Below are positions 1-10,965 of a stretch of DNA of 64,000 nt, piece by piece. The stretch spans positions 978,501 through 1,042,500 of the forward strand of contig NC_133971.1 of NCBI RefSeq assembly GCF_031877795.1, in the 5' to 3' direction. The notes beneath the pieces were generated by a model, which was not told where the DNA came from, did no database searches, and worked only from the letters and a program-made list of their open reading frames with translations. How positions within the stretch are numbered: the first letter of the stretch is position 1; every line of letters starts with the position of its first letter. Origin of the DNA: Strix aluco (lineage: Eukaryota > Chordata > Aves > Strigiformes > Strigidae). Position numbers and translations under genes: made by a program.

Positions 1-2090
1 AAGTTTCATTTAATGAAGTTTTTTTGTTTCTTTTGATGCAAACCATTGCTTGCTTTATCAGGTGAAAACGCAGGTTATTTGGTCAAAACTGAGCAACATC
101 TTTCTGTGTCTTACTGTGTGTGTCTTTTCAACATATTGCCAATTGAAAAGGGAAGCATTATGTTTACAAATCTGATTTTGGATCTTTGGCCAAAATTTTG
201 GTAGTATTGCTGATAGACTTCATCTCCAGCATCAGAAAAAACTGTTGTATTATCACTGTAAACCAGAAAATGTCTGACTGCCAGAAAACACGCATTCAGG
301 TAAATGGGAGCGATGGAATTTTTGCCTTAAATTTCTGCGTTCTGAGATGGTACGTGTTTGTGAACACGGCACAGCGAGGAGGGCGCATCCCTTTCTGCTG
401 CCCGACAGCGATAGTGGTGCTACCGACGGGAGACCAGGTGGACTCTGGGTCCCTTGGATTAGCACAGCTGTTTTCCCTCCACATTTCAAGCGGCGGAATG
501 AAGGGCAGATGTCTTGCTCCCCGCTAAGAGCTGAATTCATCCAGGTTTAACAACCGCGTTCTGTCCCTGCGCACACAGGGGCTGTTAACTCCACTGCCCC
601 CGCGCTGGGGGTCAGCTTTCAACCTAGAGACAGAGCTGCTGCTCAGATTAAAACGGTGGGAAGTTCCTGATGTTGGGACCCAGTTTGGCAGTTCTGGGCT
701 TTTTACCGTGTGCCTGGGTCTGATGTTAACCGCCAGGGCGGGACACCCCATGCTGCTACAACTGTCTCGACGGCTGGCGATCACCCCCAGTGCTGTCACT
801 GTAGAACTGAGACCCGGTGCAGCCAGTTGATTTCCCCCCTGCCCCTTTTTACCATCGCACGCAACTTCTGGTTTAGAGGCCGTGTACGTGTTGCCGCTGG
901 AGGTTAGCGCTGCTTCAGAGGTCCCGCGCTGCAGACCACCATCGGACCAGACAAGCTACTGTAAAGGCCTTAATCGAAGGTTTTACCCATTTGCGTTCAG
1001 CATTTCTGAAGTCTCGCAAGCATACCTGACAGCCTATGTATTGCAAAATAGTGCTGTAATTGTAAATATCTCTTGTTTTCCTGGAGTTGATGTTCCTGTT
1101 CAGCAATCGCTCAGAGCCCGCTGAAGCAGGGACTCTGACTGTGTTGTTGCCTTTCCTGTAAAACTGGCCTGCTCGCTCAGAGAAACAAACATTGCCCGTG
1201 GTGGCATCTTGGCTGGGGATATACACTACTACAAATCCGAAGCAAATCACTGATGTAGAGAAGGGGCAACTTTGCACATCTCCTTCGTGGAAACTGTGAA
1301 TCTCGCTACAGTTTATTAAAAAAAAAATATATATATATACGTGGTCGAAAGGGAGGCAATAGCCCTTTCCAGTTGGCTGAAAAAAACCCATAGGTTAAGA
1401 TTGGTTTCCAACTTGTTGGGGTTTGAGGGCGAAAAACCGTGCCCAAAGTAATTTTTTAAAAAATTGTATATATGCTCTAAACTGTCACTTGAAGATCACT
1501 TGACTACTCTTAAGTCTTCAGTTCAGCTTGTTTGTGTTAAAAAAAACCAACAGACCAATGTTCACATCTTTTGGAAGTGTTTTGTAAAACGTAGACAAGT
1601 GTTGGAGGCAATTTACTTCAACAGGTTTTAAACGGAAATTGGATTTAAGTGTTGATATTGTAACTTTTCTCATTTGTTAGCTTTTTAAAAATAGTACTGT
1701 AACAACAAGTCTTTCTAGATATGTAAGTGTTGATTCATGCAGAGACCTGTGGCTACTTTGAAGTATGGTTTTTTTCGTAAGTTTACTGTTACTTGTGTCT
1801 GTACTTGATGGGGGAGGGATGTGGCCAGCACCTCCATAACCTTTTTTTGGGGAAGAACAGTAAGTTAATCAAGGGAGGACAATATTTGGGAGCGTGAAGG
1901 CTTAGAAGAGGGCTGTGAATCCCCCTTTCTGACTTTGAGAGTATTTTACAACTTTTTCAATTGTGTCTGTAAAAACTGTATTAAGACTCTGTATGTGAAA
2001 CATCCTGGGGCTGTTAATGAGCACTTGAGCCGTTGTTTCCCCTCTGTTCTACATCAGTTGAACTTCAATAAAATGTTAAGTTTACAGTCT
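1..2090 (+). other. ELL2: Putative 3' untranslated region of ELL2 (end of gene)
   Basis: No convincing coding sequence is visible. The stretch is AT-rich, has several T-rich runs and a short TA repeat near 1328-1345, contains no recognised transposon, and ends at a canonical AATAAA at 2067 on the plus strand. The ELL2 name rests on synteny only: in vertebrates GLRX lies between RHOBTB3 and ELL2, and the orientation of the other two genes here predicts a plus-strand ELL2 finishing at the left edge. It could instead be another transcript or plain intergenic DNA. Aligning bird ELL2 mRNA would settle it. Confidence 0.42.
2067..2072 (+). terminator. Polyadenylation signal AATAAA (putative ELL2)
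   Basis: A canonical AATAAA is followed within about 40 bases by T- and G-rich sequence, as expected of a cleavage/polyadenylation site. It would end the transcript suggested for the first 2 kb. The hexamer also occurs by chance, so confidence depends on the upstream UTR call. Confidence 0.45.
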
Positions 2091-2099
2091 CGACTTTGG

Positions 2100-5000
2100 C
2101 CTTTCCTTGTCTGGGGGGAAGGGTTTTTCTGGATTTCTCACTCTTTCAAGTTTTGGGCTCCTGTCTGTCCTTCTTTATTGCAAACCACCGTCCTGGTAAA
2201 ACACAAATTTAAGGGAAGCTGTCCCGGGCCGTGGGGTTTTTCCACCACACAGGGGAGGAAGCCAGCGGTGCTGCCCGGGCCAGCCCTTTCTCCTCCACAG
2301 AAATCCCTTATCCGTTGCTCACTAACTGTTGGTACAGGATGGTTGCATCACAGTTGATTGTTGGTTATAAATATGACACCAATGCATGGAGAAAGGTTTT
2401 TACAAGCAGATATCCCTATTCTGGTTCACATTTCACTGTGCCCATAAACTGCCTTTAGGAGGTGTGATTTACACAAACTTAATAGGCCTGTGTGTTTCTG
2501 TCTGTCGTCTCAATCCGGATCCCAAAAAAGCAAAGCAGGAACAAAATGACACTCCCCCAAAGAGTAAAAAAAATCACCACTCTTCAAAACCCTAAACCAG
2601 AAAACACTTCTAAAGTTTTTGGTGAAAAAGTCACCAATCCCATAAGCCATAGTTGCCTGAAAGGTGGAAAGCTTCCATAAAACCCTGGTAAAAATAATTT
2701 TGTAAGGTGGGTAGGCTCTGTGTAGCCTGGATCTAACTCTTCCATCTCCTCAGCTCCAAGTGCTCCTCTAGCGTTTATATTTCTCTACAGTTTTCTATTT
2801 CAGCCCCAGTCCTGGAGCAAGTCTTCATTTTCCTGAAACCTATATCCAAAGTTTGATGGTGAACAGGTATAGAAATATTAATTTTTTTTCATTTACTCGA
2901 AGCCCTGATGCAGATAGCGGAGGGCTGGGAGCAGGATGAGGGTTGTGACTCAGCCGTGCCTGGCTGCCCAGCTCCAGGTCACACATCCCGGAGCAGAGGT
3001 CCCTGCTCCTGGTTCTTCCCTGACTTGGTGGCCAGGTGGGCATTTCCACTGGGACCTAGGGGTGGACTGGCGTCATCTCCTGAGGTGCCCGAGGCATCTC
3101 CATGAGCACGTCCTCTAAAGCCTGCTTGAAAATGAAATATTAAGACAACATGAAGTTATTCTCTGGGAATAACACTGCAAGATACAACAGTGACCAAAAG
3201 CTTAGTGGGTTTTTTTTAATGGTTAAACTTTTCAAACTTTCAAACTCCACTGATGCCTGGTCGTGGCTGGGGAGCAGAGCAGGAACATCCCTGAAGGCCA
3301 GGAGGCTGCTTGAGGCCCTTGGGACCAGGGCAGGGCACAGTGTCCCTGTGTCTTATTTGTTCCAGGCTGGTTTTGGAGCCACAAGGCAGGTTGCGGGACC
3401 GTCCTCAGCTTTACCCTGGTCAGGTCGTGTGTGTTGCACAGCAGTAAGACTGTGGATTTTCTGGCAGGTTGATAAAGGCAGCCTCTGACTGCTCTGGTTC
3501 TGCTCCGGCTGCCTTAGTTTACTGCTCAGAAAATAATTACCACATCACAGAAACAGCTATATTTTTGGTGTAGGAAAAAGCAGACAGCAGCATGTACATA
3601 AAGACAAAGATATTCCAGTCTTTAGAAATTTCTCATATATGAACTGGAGCTTCTCTGCTCTTCACAGAGGATGGGGCTGTTGTGGTCCCCACTTGCCCAG
3701 ATATTTTTTCACGTTAACAGAACATGTCTGGACATTTAAAAGATTTTATGTGGCTGTCGATTGTGCACTTACTGCCCAGAGCCAGCCCCCAAGCCTTTAT
3801 CCTGAGCAAAGAGTAGAGAGAACTTCATGTGTTCATCTTCGCCCTGGAGCTCCCAGGTAAATTTCCAGATCACAGGGTTAAGAAACACCCAGTCTTCTCC
3901 CAGACAGCCACAAAAGTCAAAATCAGGGCTGGCTTTCCTGCAACCAAGTCTTCCTCCCCAATGCCCACAGGACTCGGCCAGCAGCCTGCATGAGATGGAG
4001 CTGGAGGCGGCGCTGTCCTTGTTAGATTCAGCTGTTGTTTTCAGCTTTGCCGGCCGAGTGTCCTGCAGACCACAGGCCTACTGCTCCCCCTCCCTGCTGA
4101 AGGCTCTGTCCATCTCAGAGCACCCTTGTGAGTGCACTTGGTGTCGAGAAGAAAAGCATCAAAACTCACACGCCACGCGCTGCCTCCGCCCGCGCAGAGA
4201 TGGAGAGGAGCCACCCTGCAAGCTGCCGCCGTGCTTCCTCCACCCACCTCGGGTGAGTAATTCCCACACGCCAGGCTCGGTCCAAGCCCTTGCTGATGCC
4301 CTGGGTGGTACCAGCTCAGCGACCCTCCCCGCGCTCAGCAGGGTTGGGGGGGATAAACCGACCCTTCACGTTCTCCTGGGGCAGCTGTACTTGAGCGAGC
4401 AGCCAGGAGCAGAGCAGAACTGCGAAAAGGGAAGGGTCTTAGTGCTAGAGGAGGTTTTTTTCTCCTTCATCACTAAGCCTGAACCTCCTTCTCCTTTCTG
4501 AATAGCCAACGTGCACAGGCTAAGAGCAGCTTCAATACTTAATAAAACACATGCTTTTAAAATAACCGTTTTACTAGTAATGACACTGAATACTAAACCC
4601 ATGCACTAAAAAACTCTACGAGGCCATCTCTTCACTGGAAAGCAAAAATACTGACCTGCAGAGGAAGAATAACTGCAAGCCTTTTAAACATAAAGCTTTG
4701 ACCAGAACTCAGTCTTCCACCCCAACCGACCCACTATACTTGGGGGAGGTGTTGCTGCCTTAGGGGGCTGTCTTCTCTGTCTTGCAGTCTGAGGCTCCTG
4801 GAGCAGACCAAGACTGGCTGATATGTCTGCTTTCATGCTGACAACACTTTCTGCAGCGTTTTCTAAAACAGACTGTGGTCTTCTGCATGAGACTGCTAAG
4901 GACAGCAGCTACTGTGTTACTTGCACTCCACTAGCAGAGCTTCCCCTGTTACCACTGCTGTGAAATGGGCACAAGCCATCTCCAGGGAACCCCTCATAGC

Positions 5001-5103
5001 TGAGTACCATGTCACAACCCCAGAAACAAGATGCCAGCTATTACCACTGTGATCTGCAGCAAACTTAATGCTTAAACCACTGCATGATGTCTAATCATGC
5101 ACA
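2100..5103. other. Intergenic stretch, no gene recognised
   Basis: I see no exon with family similarity on either strand. A 224-codon plus-strand frame at 3827-4501 is low-complexity and resembles no known protein, so it is judged a chance frame. No recognised transposon ends are present. Confidence 0.55.
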
Positions 5104-5160
5104 CATCCATCCATCCATCCATCCATCCATCCATCCATCCATCCATCCACCCACCCACCT
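5104..5160. repeat. (ATCC)n microsatellite
   Basis: About eleven perfect ATCC units pass into a few CACC units at the right end. This is a simple tandem repeat with no sign of function. Confidence 0.95.
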
Positions 5161-7146
5161 ATCCCACAGTAAACCACTGGCAGTTGCGCATTTTCATCAC
5201 AACATGTCCAAAATTTCACCAGACAAGCTCTTAGGAAAAAGAAGATGAGCGGGTTCTCACAGATTTACAGTAGTGGCAGCAAAGGTAAGATCAAACAGTC
5301 TTAAGGGTGTCCTTGGCTGAAATGCCTCTTGCTTCCAGAATCACTGGAAAAAGCTGACAGACTATGAAAAACAGAGAGAGGCTGATGTCTGTAAAGCTCC
5401 TCCACCCCCAGGACAGTGTTAGGAGAACCAGCACAGGATGAGAAGGCCAGAAGAGGGAACTGGAAACTAGTGATGATTTTGCAGATCAGGAGAGAAAGGA
5501 CAAAGCAAGTGCTTCAAGAGAAGCAAAAAGAAGGTGGCCCCTAGGACGTCTTGCAGTGCTGTCAGGAGCAAATGCAGATAATGCAGACAGTTGTGGAGCA
5601 GTAGACACAAAGTTTTCCTTTCTAGCATCTTTCAAGTCACATTGAGAGCCAAAACAATGACGTGATGTGTGGGAACAACTGTCATGTTTCAGAGCAGGCT
5701 TGCTGTGTGCTTTCCCAGTGAAAGCATCTTCCTACCAGTCTGGCAGAGAAGGGTCACTACTGCACCTGGGAGTGTCTTTCCTGTCTCAGAAGTTGCTGGC
5801 ACCCCAGACCAGCACAGTGGTACCGCCAGGGTGGCCCGTTGCTCGTGTCTCACACTTGCCCGTGCCATGCCACCACATCCAGCTAAGGAGCAGGTACCTG
5901 CTCTGGGTATACACGACCTGTTCATACCACTAAATTAACTGTGGCCATGGCCACACTCCTGCTGGGGTTACAAAATTTTTTAAAGTTTGCCAAAAAAGAA
6001 GGATGAAACCAAGTATCATGCAGTCACAAGCTGCCCAATAGGTTGTTCAGCATCCATGCCAGAGACCAGAGCTGAAGGACTGCGGGAATTTTAATGGTAT
6101 GGAAATAAGGGAAGCACATGAGCTAGTGCTAGAGAAGCAGCAAAATGTGGAAGCTGATCTCCAAAGCACCAAGGTCCTTGGGTAAAACGACACTCCACAA
6201 AATATTTCAGAAACATCCCGGACTCATTGCACCAGGAATTCACACATCGGACACTGTGTGGTGGCTGCAACAAAAATTGTCATGAGTAGAAGGGAGAAAA
6301 ATCAAGAGACACTGGGGCTTGGACATGTGAGAAGGTGGTTACAGGACAGCACTGATGGCAGCCTCTTGGGCACTGCCTGTCGTCTTCTACCAAAACACCC
6401 GCCTTGGAGGGGAGGAGGACGAGATCATCTCATCCTCCCTTGTTTGTGAACTGTGCACAGGGCATCCAGTGCACTGACAATTACAGGGCACAAGGGTGAA
6501 AAATACTCAGGTGAAGGCAAAGCAGAGCAGCTACCTGCACGTCAGGCAGCTGGGATGAGGAGATGGCTTGGAGGGACCCAGCGCTGCCTCAGCCAAGGAA
6601 ATCTCTGTAATGGGACCAGAAAGCAGATGTGGAGAACAGACGTTTCATCTTTTTTCTGAGTCCTTTTGAAAGGGTAGAGGTTGCATTGGTAAGCACTGTG
6701 AGGGAGCAGACTGGTTACTAAATACGAGATTCCTGTCTTCAAAGTCTATCAGCCAGTATCTTGCGTAAACAGATGTTTCAGACTGATTATGCACAAAGAT
6801 GCACAACCCTTCCACGCGCTACGACTGGGTATCAGGGTATCCAAAGTGACATTTTACCTCCAGCTTCTGACAATGACTGTTCATAAAAAGGATTTTTCAC
6901 TCACCACTCACTGTATCAGTTCACATTTTAAATAACCAACTTCTCCTATGAAGAACAGAATCTGGACTGCACCTCTCTTCTCCTGATGCTCGGCTCAGCC
7001 ACCTCTTACAACAGCAACCTGTCACCCAAAGCACACTTAAAGTAGGTATTTTGAGGGTTTTTTTGCTGGTTAACGTTGTTTCCCCCTCTTTTTTCGTTCC
7101 ATCCTAGTCCCACTGATAATCCACAAATTATGCTAGCAACATTTGA
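5161..7146. other. Intergenic stretch, no gene recognised
   Basis: Only short unrelated frames occur. Parts of 4.7-6.5 kb have the even base composition of old interspersed repeats, but I cannot name a family or find terminal repeats. Confidence 0.45.
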
Positions 7147-7497
7147 AAGAAAAGAGAAGAAAAAGAAAAAGAAAAAGAAAAAGAAAAAGAAAAAGAAAAA
7201 GAAAAAGAAAAAGAAAAAGAAAAAGAAAAAGAAAAAGAAAAAGAAAAAGAAAAAGAAAAAGAAAAAGAAAAAGAAAAAGAAAAAGAAAAAGAAAAAGAAA
7301 AAGAAAAAAGAAAAGAAAAAGAGAAAAGAAAAGAAAAGAAAAGAAAAGAAAAGAAAAGAAAAGAAAAGAAAAGAAAAGAAAAGAAAAGAAAAGAAAAGAA
7401 AAGAAAAGAAAAGAAAAGAAAAGAAAAGAAAAGAAAAGAAAAGAAAAGAAAAGAAAAGAAAAGAAAAGAAAAGAAAAGAAAAGAAAAGAGAAAAGGA
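7147..7497. repeat. Compound purine microsatellite (AAAAAG)n then (AAAAG)n
   Basis: The left half is a run of roughly 25 AAAAAG hexamers, and from about 7320 it changes to roughly 33 AAAAG pentamers. The plus strand is almost pure purine for about 350 bases, which is a sequence type able to form intramolecular triplexes. Long Lys/Glu/Arg- or Phe/Ser/Leu-rich frames crossing it are artefacts of the repeat. Such arrays are length-variable and error-prone in assemblies. Confidence 0.97.
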
Positions 7498-8160
7498 AAC
7501 ATCGTGTCCTTGCCTTTTGCAAGTGTTTTCGTTCCAGGTGTTGTTGCTAAGAGAAATGTTAAAATAGGAGGACAATGATTCCCACAACCGATACTAAAGT
7601 TTCATATGATTCAAAGAGGGCTTATGTTGATTGTTGTTTGCTGCCACCAGCTAGAATTGTGCCTGCTTGTTGATCTCTTTGTGACCACACTAATTAAGAG
7701 AATTAGCTGAGGCTTGAGTTAAAAGCTGTGGTTGTGATGAAGCACACAGAGCCACGTGCTTATCTTTGACTGACAAGACAGCATACCTCAATTTCTGAGT
7801 GTTTCTGCTGTTTTGAGATAAAGCACTCGGGAGGGAAAAGCAGACCGAAAACATCAGCCCTTTCTGAACAGAGCTCTGAAACTCCTCAAGGCTGTTTGCC
7901 CTGTGGAAATGCGTATGGTTAGAATTAAGATATAGCAGGAACAATGCTGTCTCAACATGAAAAATGCATGTTAACTAAATTAACCAATAAAAGCTAAGAG
8001 CCTGTCATCACACCAGGCCTGTCCTGGAGGATGCTGAGGGCTCACCCCGCTTGGATCTGCTGAAAATACTAACTAGAATTGGGAATTTGTGCTGTGGTGG
8101 TCCCCTTCTCCAGACACTGATCTTTGTGCTTTTAGGCTGAAGAGGGTTTCTTTGTTGGTT
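7498..8160. other. Intergenic stretch, nothing recognised
   Basis: AT-rich unique-looking DNA with no supported exon, RNA gene or transposon. Confidence 0.5.
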
Positions 8161-8223
8161 TTTTATTATTATTATTACTACTACTATTATTATTATTGTT
8201 GTTGTTATTATTATTGTTATTAT
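8161..8223. repeat. (TTA)n/(ATT)n microsatellite, interrupted
   Basis: Trinucleotide repeat of ATT units with internal ACT and GTT variants. Simple sequence repeat with no coding role. Confidence 0.92.
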
Positions 8224-8837
8224 ACTCTCAGAGGGGCTTCACGTTGCACCTGACACCCAGCATCTTTCTCGGGGTTGAGGATGTTTTCCTAAGCAAATGC
8301 AGCCCTTTGCAGTTGTTTCTGTCCTCCTCGTGAACTTGGCAGCTCAGGGAAGGACTCCAGCAGGTTATGTTCACACCTTTTCCAATAGTGACCGCTGCTG
8401 TGATTCCCTCCTGGTCTTATACAGGGCATTGCTGTGAGAAATAATCTCATGAACAAGTGTGAACTGCAGGAGTCACAAGTGTATATATGCAACAAAAAGC
8501 AAACGGGATGGTGTTTGATGGTAAGAGGCAGACGTGAGTAGGCAAGTGATTTTACTTAAATTTAATTCCCCTCCAACGTCAACTAATTATGGAAAATCTG
8601 AAATTGTTTTTTCCTTCCTTAGCATTTCAGTGAAAATGAGATGGCTTTGCTTCCTAAAAAGAAACTCTCCATTATCCTTCAGTTTTGGCTTTTTTATAGG
8701 ACTTTTACTTAATTCAGTAAATCCCTGCCATAGTGTTAGGAGCAAAGATTTACCAGTGAAGTTTTAGCCGCATCAAAGCAGGGATATTGTGTGAGTGCAT
8801 GGACAAGGGAAGGAAGGGATCACTCTGAAAACTGGGT

Positions 8838-9223
8838 TTGTTTAGTCTGGAGAAGAGGAGGCTGAGGGGAGACCTCCTGGCCCTCTACAACTCCCTGAAA
8901 GGAGGGTGCAGAGAGGGGGGATGAGTCTCTTGAGCCAAGGACCCAGCGGCAGGCCAAGAGGGAATGGCCTCAAGCTGCGCCAGGGCAGGGTCAGACTGGC
9001 TCTTAGGAAGGATTTCTTTGCAGAAGGGGCTGTTGGGCGTTGGAATGGGCTGCCCAGGGCAGGGGGGGAGTCCCCATCCCTGGAGGGGTTGAAGAGTCGG
9101 GTTGACCCAGCGCTGAGGGATCTGGTGGAGTTGGGAACAGTCTGTGAGGTTCATGGTTGGACTGGAGGATCTTCAAGTGCTTTTCCAACCGAGATGATTC
9201 TGGGACTCTGTGATTCTGTGAAA
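8838..9223 (+). mobile_element. CR1 LINE, 5'-truncated 3' end
   Basis: The sequence runs from the 'agtctggagaagaggaggct' block through 'ggatttctttgcagaagggg' and a 'tggaatgggctgcccagg'-type block to the terminal 'gattctgtgattctgtga' octamer repeat. That is the usual order of an avian CR1 3' end on the plus strand. Only the untranslated tail and the last part of ORF2 remain. CR1 copies are typically truncated at the 5' end and lack a poly(A) tail, as here. Confidence 0.9.
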
Positions 9224-10355
9224 TGACAGAAAGTGAAAGCCTTTGATAAGCAAACATTGACCACGTAGGAGGTGACCAGCACTTATGGATGCAAAGCAAA
9301 CACCCAGCACAGCAGGAGCGATGCCACAGCTGGAAGCAGGGTGACCATCTCACCCCTGTTTGCCTCCACAGGGTGAGGGGCCAGCTGACGCACAGCAAAA
9401 CCCCTTTCCAAAGGCCAGTCCTGCCGCCTCCTGGCACGGCTCCGGCTGACTCTGCTCCGCCGGTGTCCACAGGACACCTCTTCTGGACAACTGGATGTCC
9501 ACCTCCCTCAACACATGCCTGCAGCACCTGCTGCATCCCCTCCCGCACCGTAACTCTGCCTTTTGAAGCACTTGAGTGTTTTTAATGCCTTTATTTTCTT
9601 AACATGTTAACATATTTTAACAACATTTATAGTGGTATCTTCCTTTTATTCTGCTATTTTTTGAGGGGGGGAGAAGAGACCACAATCCCCAGACCTTCCA
9701 AACATCTTTGTGCATGATGCCTCTTCCAGATCTCTTTTCTTGCCCTTGTTTCCAAGCCAGTGCTTTCTCTAAAAGACCGATTATACAGGGACACCCTCCC
9801 CTGTTGAAGGCAACTGTTTCAGAAATTATTTTCTTCCTACAGATCACTGGGGACGTTCACAGAACCGCTGTCATCTGTGTGCTGACTTCAACAGGACACA
9901 CTAATGCCCCACTACATTTCGGAGGGAAAACCTGGGGGAAAAACCCCGTATAATTTCCTTTAGCCACAGGAAAAATCTTAATTGGAGCTTTCATCCTCCT
10001 TAGATGCTCCGATGATAACCAGCCACAAGAGACAAGTCAGTAGAAAGTCAGATTTTATTAATTCTAGTACACACAGACCTGATTTTTTTCAACTCAGATT
10101 ACCTTGTATGTCAGAAGTGGCTAATAACTTTTCCTTCCCTCCCTCTTGACTCACTGTGGAAGACATATAATGACAATTAAAATAGAAGAGTTATGAGAAG
10201 GTACTTGCATGCAGGTATCCACGTACAGCATGCAGAAGGGTGCAGAGGAGACAACCTCTATCAAGGGGCTTGTGCTGGTCCAAGGGTCCCTCCTCCCCTC
10301 CAACACACCCCCTCCAGCTCACTGTAGTACCACGTAGTTTTCAACTACATGTCCA
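9224..10355. other. Intergenic stretch, no gene recognised
   Basis: Short overlapping frames occur on both strands around 9.3-9.6 kb, without domain similarity or convincing splice context. Confidence 0.5.
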
Positions 10356-10965
10356 ATGCACAGAGCCACAGACTGGTTTGGGTTGGGTGGGACCTTAAAG
10401 ATCACCCAGTTCTCACTCCCCTGCCCTGAGCAGGGCCACCTTCCACTAGCCCAGGTTGCCCAAAGCCCCGTCCAACCTGGCCTTGAGCCCTTCCAGGGAG
10501 GGGGCAGCCACAGCTTCTCTGGGCAACCTGTGCCAGGGCCTCACCACCCCCCCCCCAACCCCACCCCACCCCCCCAGGGAAGAATTTCTCCCTTAGATCT
10601 CATCTAAATCTCCTCTCTTTCAGTTTAAAACCGTACCCCCTCATCCTATCTCCACACCCCTGATGACGAGTCCCTCCCCCCTTTCCTGTAGCCCCTTTCA
10701 GTCCTGGGAGGCCGCTCTAAGGTCTCCCCGTAGCCTTCTCTTCTCCAGCTGAACCCCCCAACTCTCTCAGCCTGTCCTCACAGGGGGGTGTTCCAGCCCC
10801 CCGAGCATCTTCGTGGCCTCCTCTGGCCCCGCTCGAGCAGGTCCGTGTCCTTCTGCTGTTGGTGCCCCCAGAGCTGGACCCAGCACTGCAGGGGGGTCTC
10901 CCAGAGCGGAGCAGAGGGGGAGAATCTCCCCCTCGCCCGGCTGGCCATCTCTTTGCTGGATGAAA
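10356..10965 (-). mobile_element. CR1 LINE fragment, minus strand
   Basis: Read on the minus strand, this matches the CR1 3' region also present near 45.4-46.0 kb: the 'ggagacccccctgcagtgct' block, the 'gaggccacgaagatgctcgg' block and the 'gaccttaaagatc'-type end in reverse. A C-rich run at 10540-10575 is local expansion. The element is 5'-truncated with no intact frame. Confidence 0.88.

Noticed and set aside
3827-4501. 224-codon plus-strand frame
   Set aside because: No family similarity, no splice context and low-information composition. The length is possible by chance in 64 kb with GC-rich stretches.
5104-5160. Possible CRISPR-like or satellite array
   Set aside because: It is a plain four-base microsatellite with no spacers, and the genome is eukaryotic.
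7076-7587. Long Lys/Glu-rich and Phe/Ser-rich frames on both strands
   Set aside because: They are direct translations of the AAAAAG/AAAAG microsatellite.
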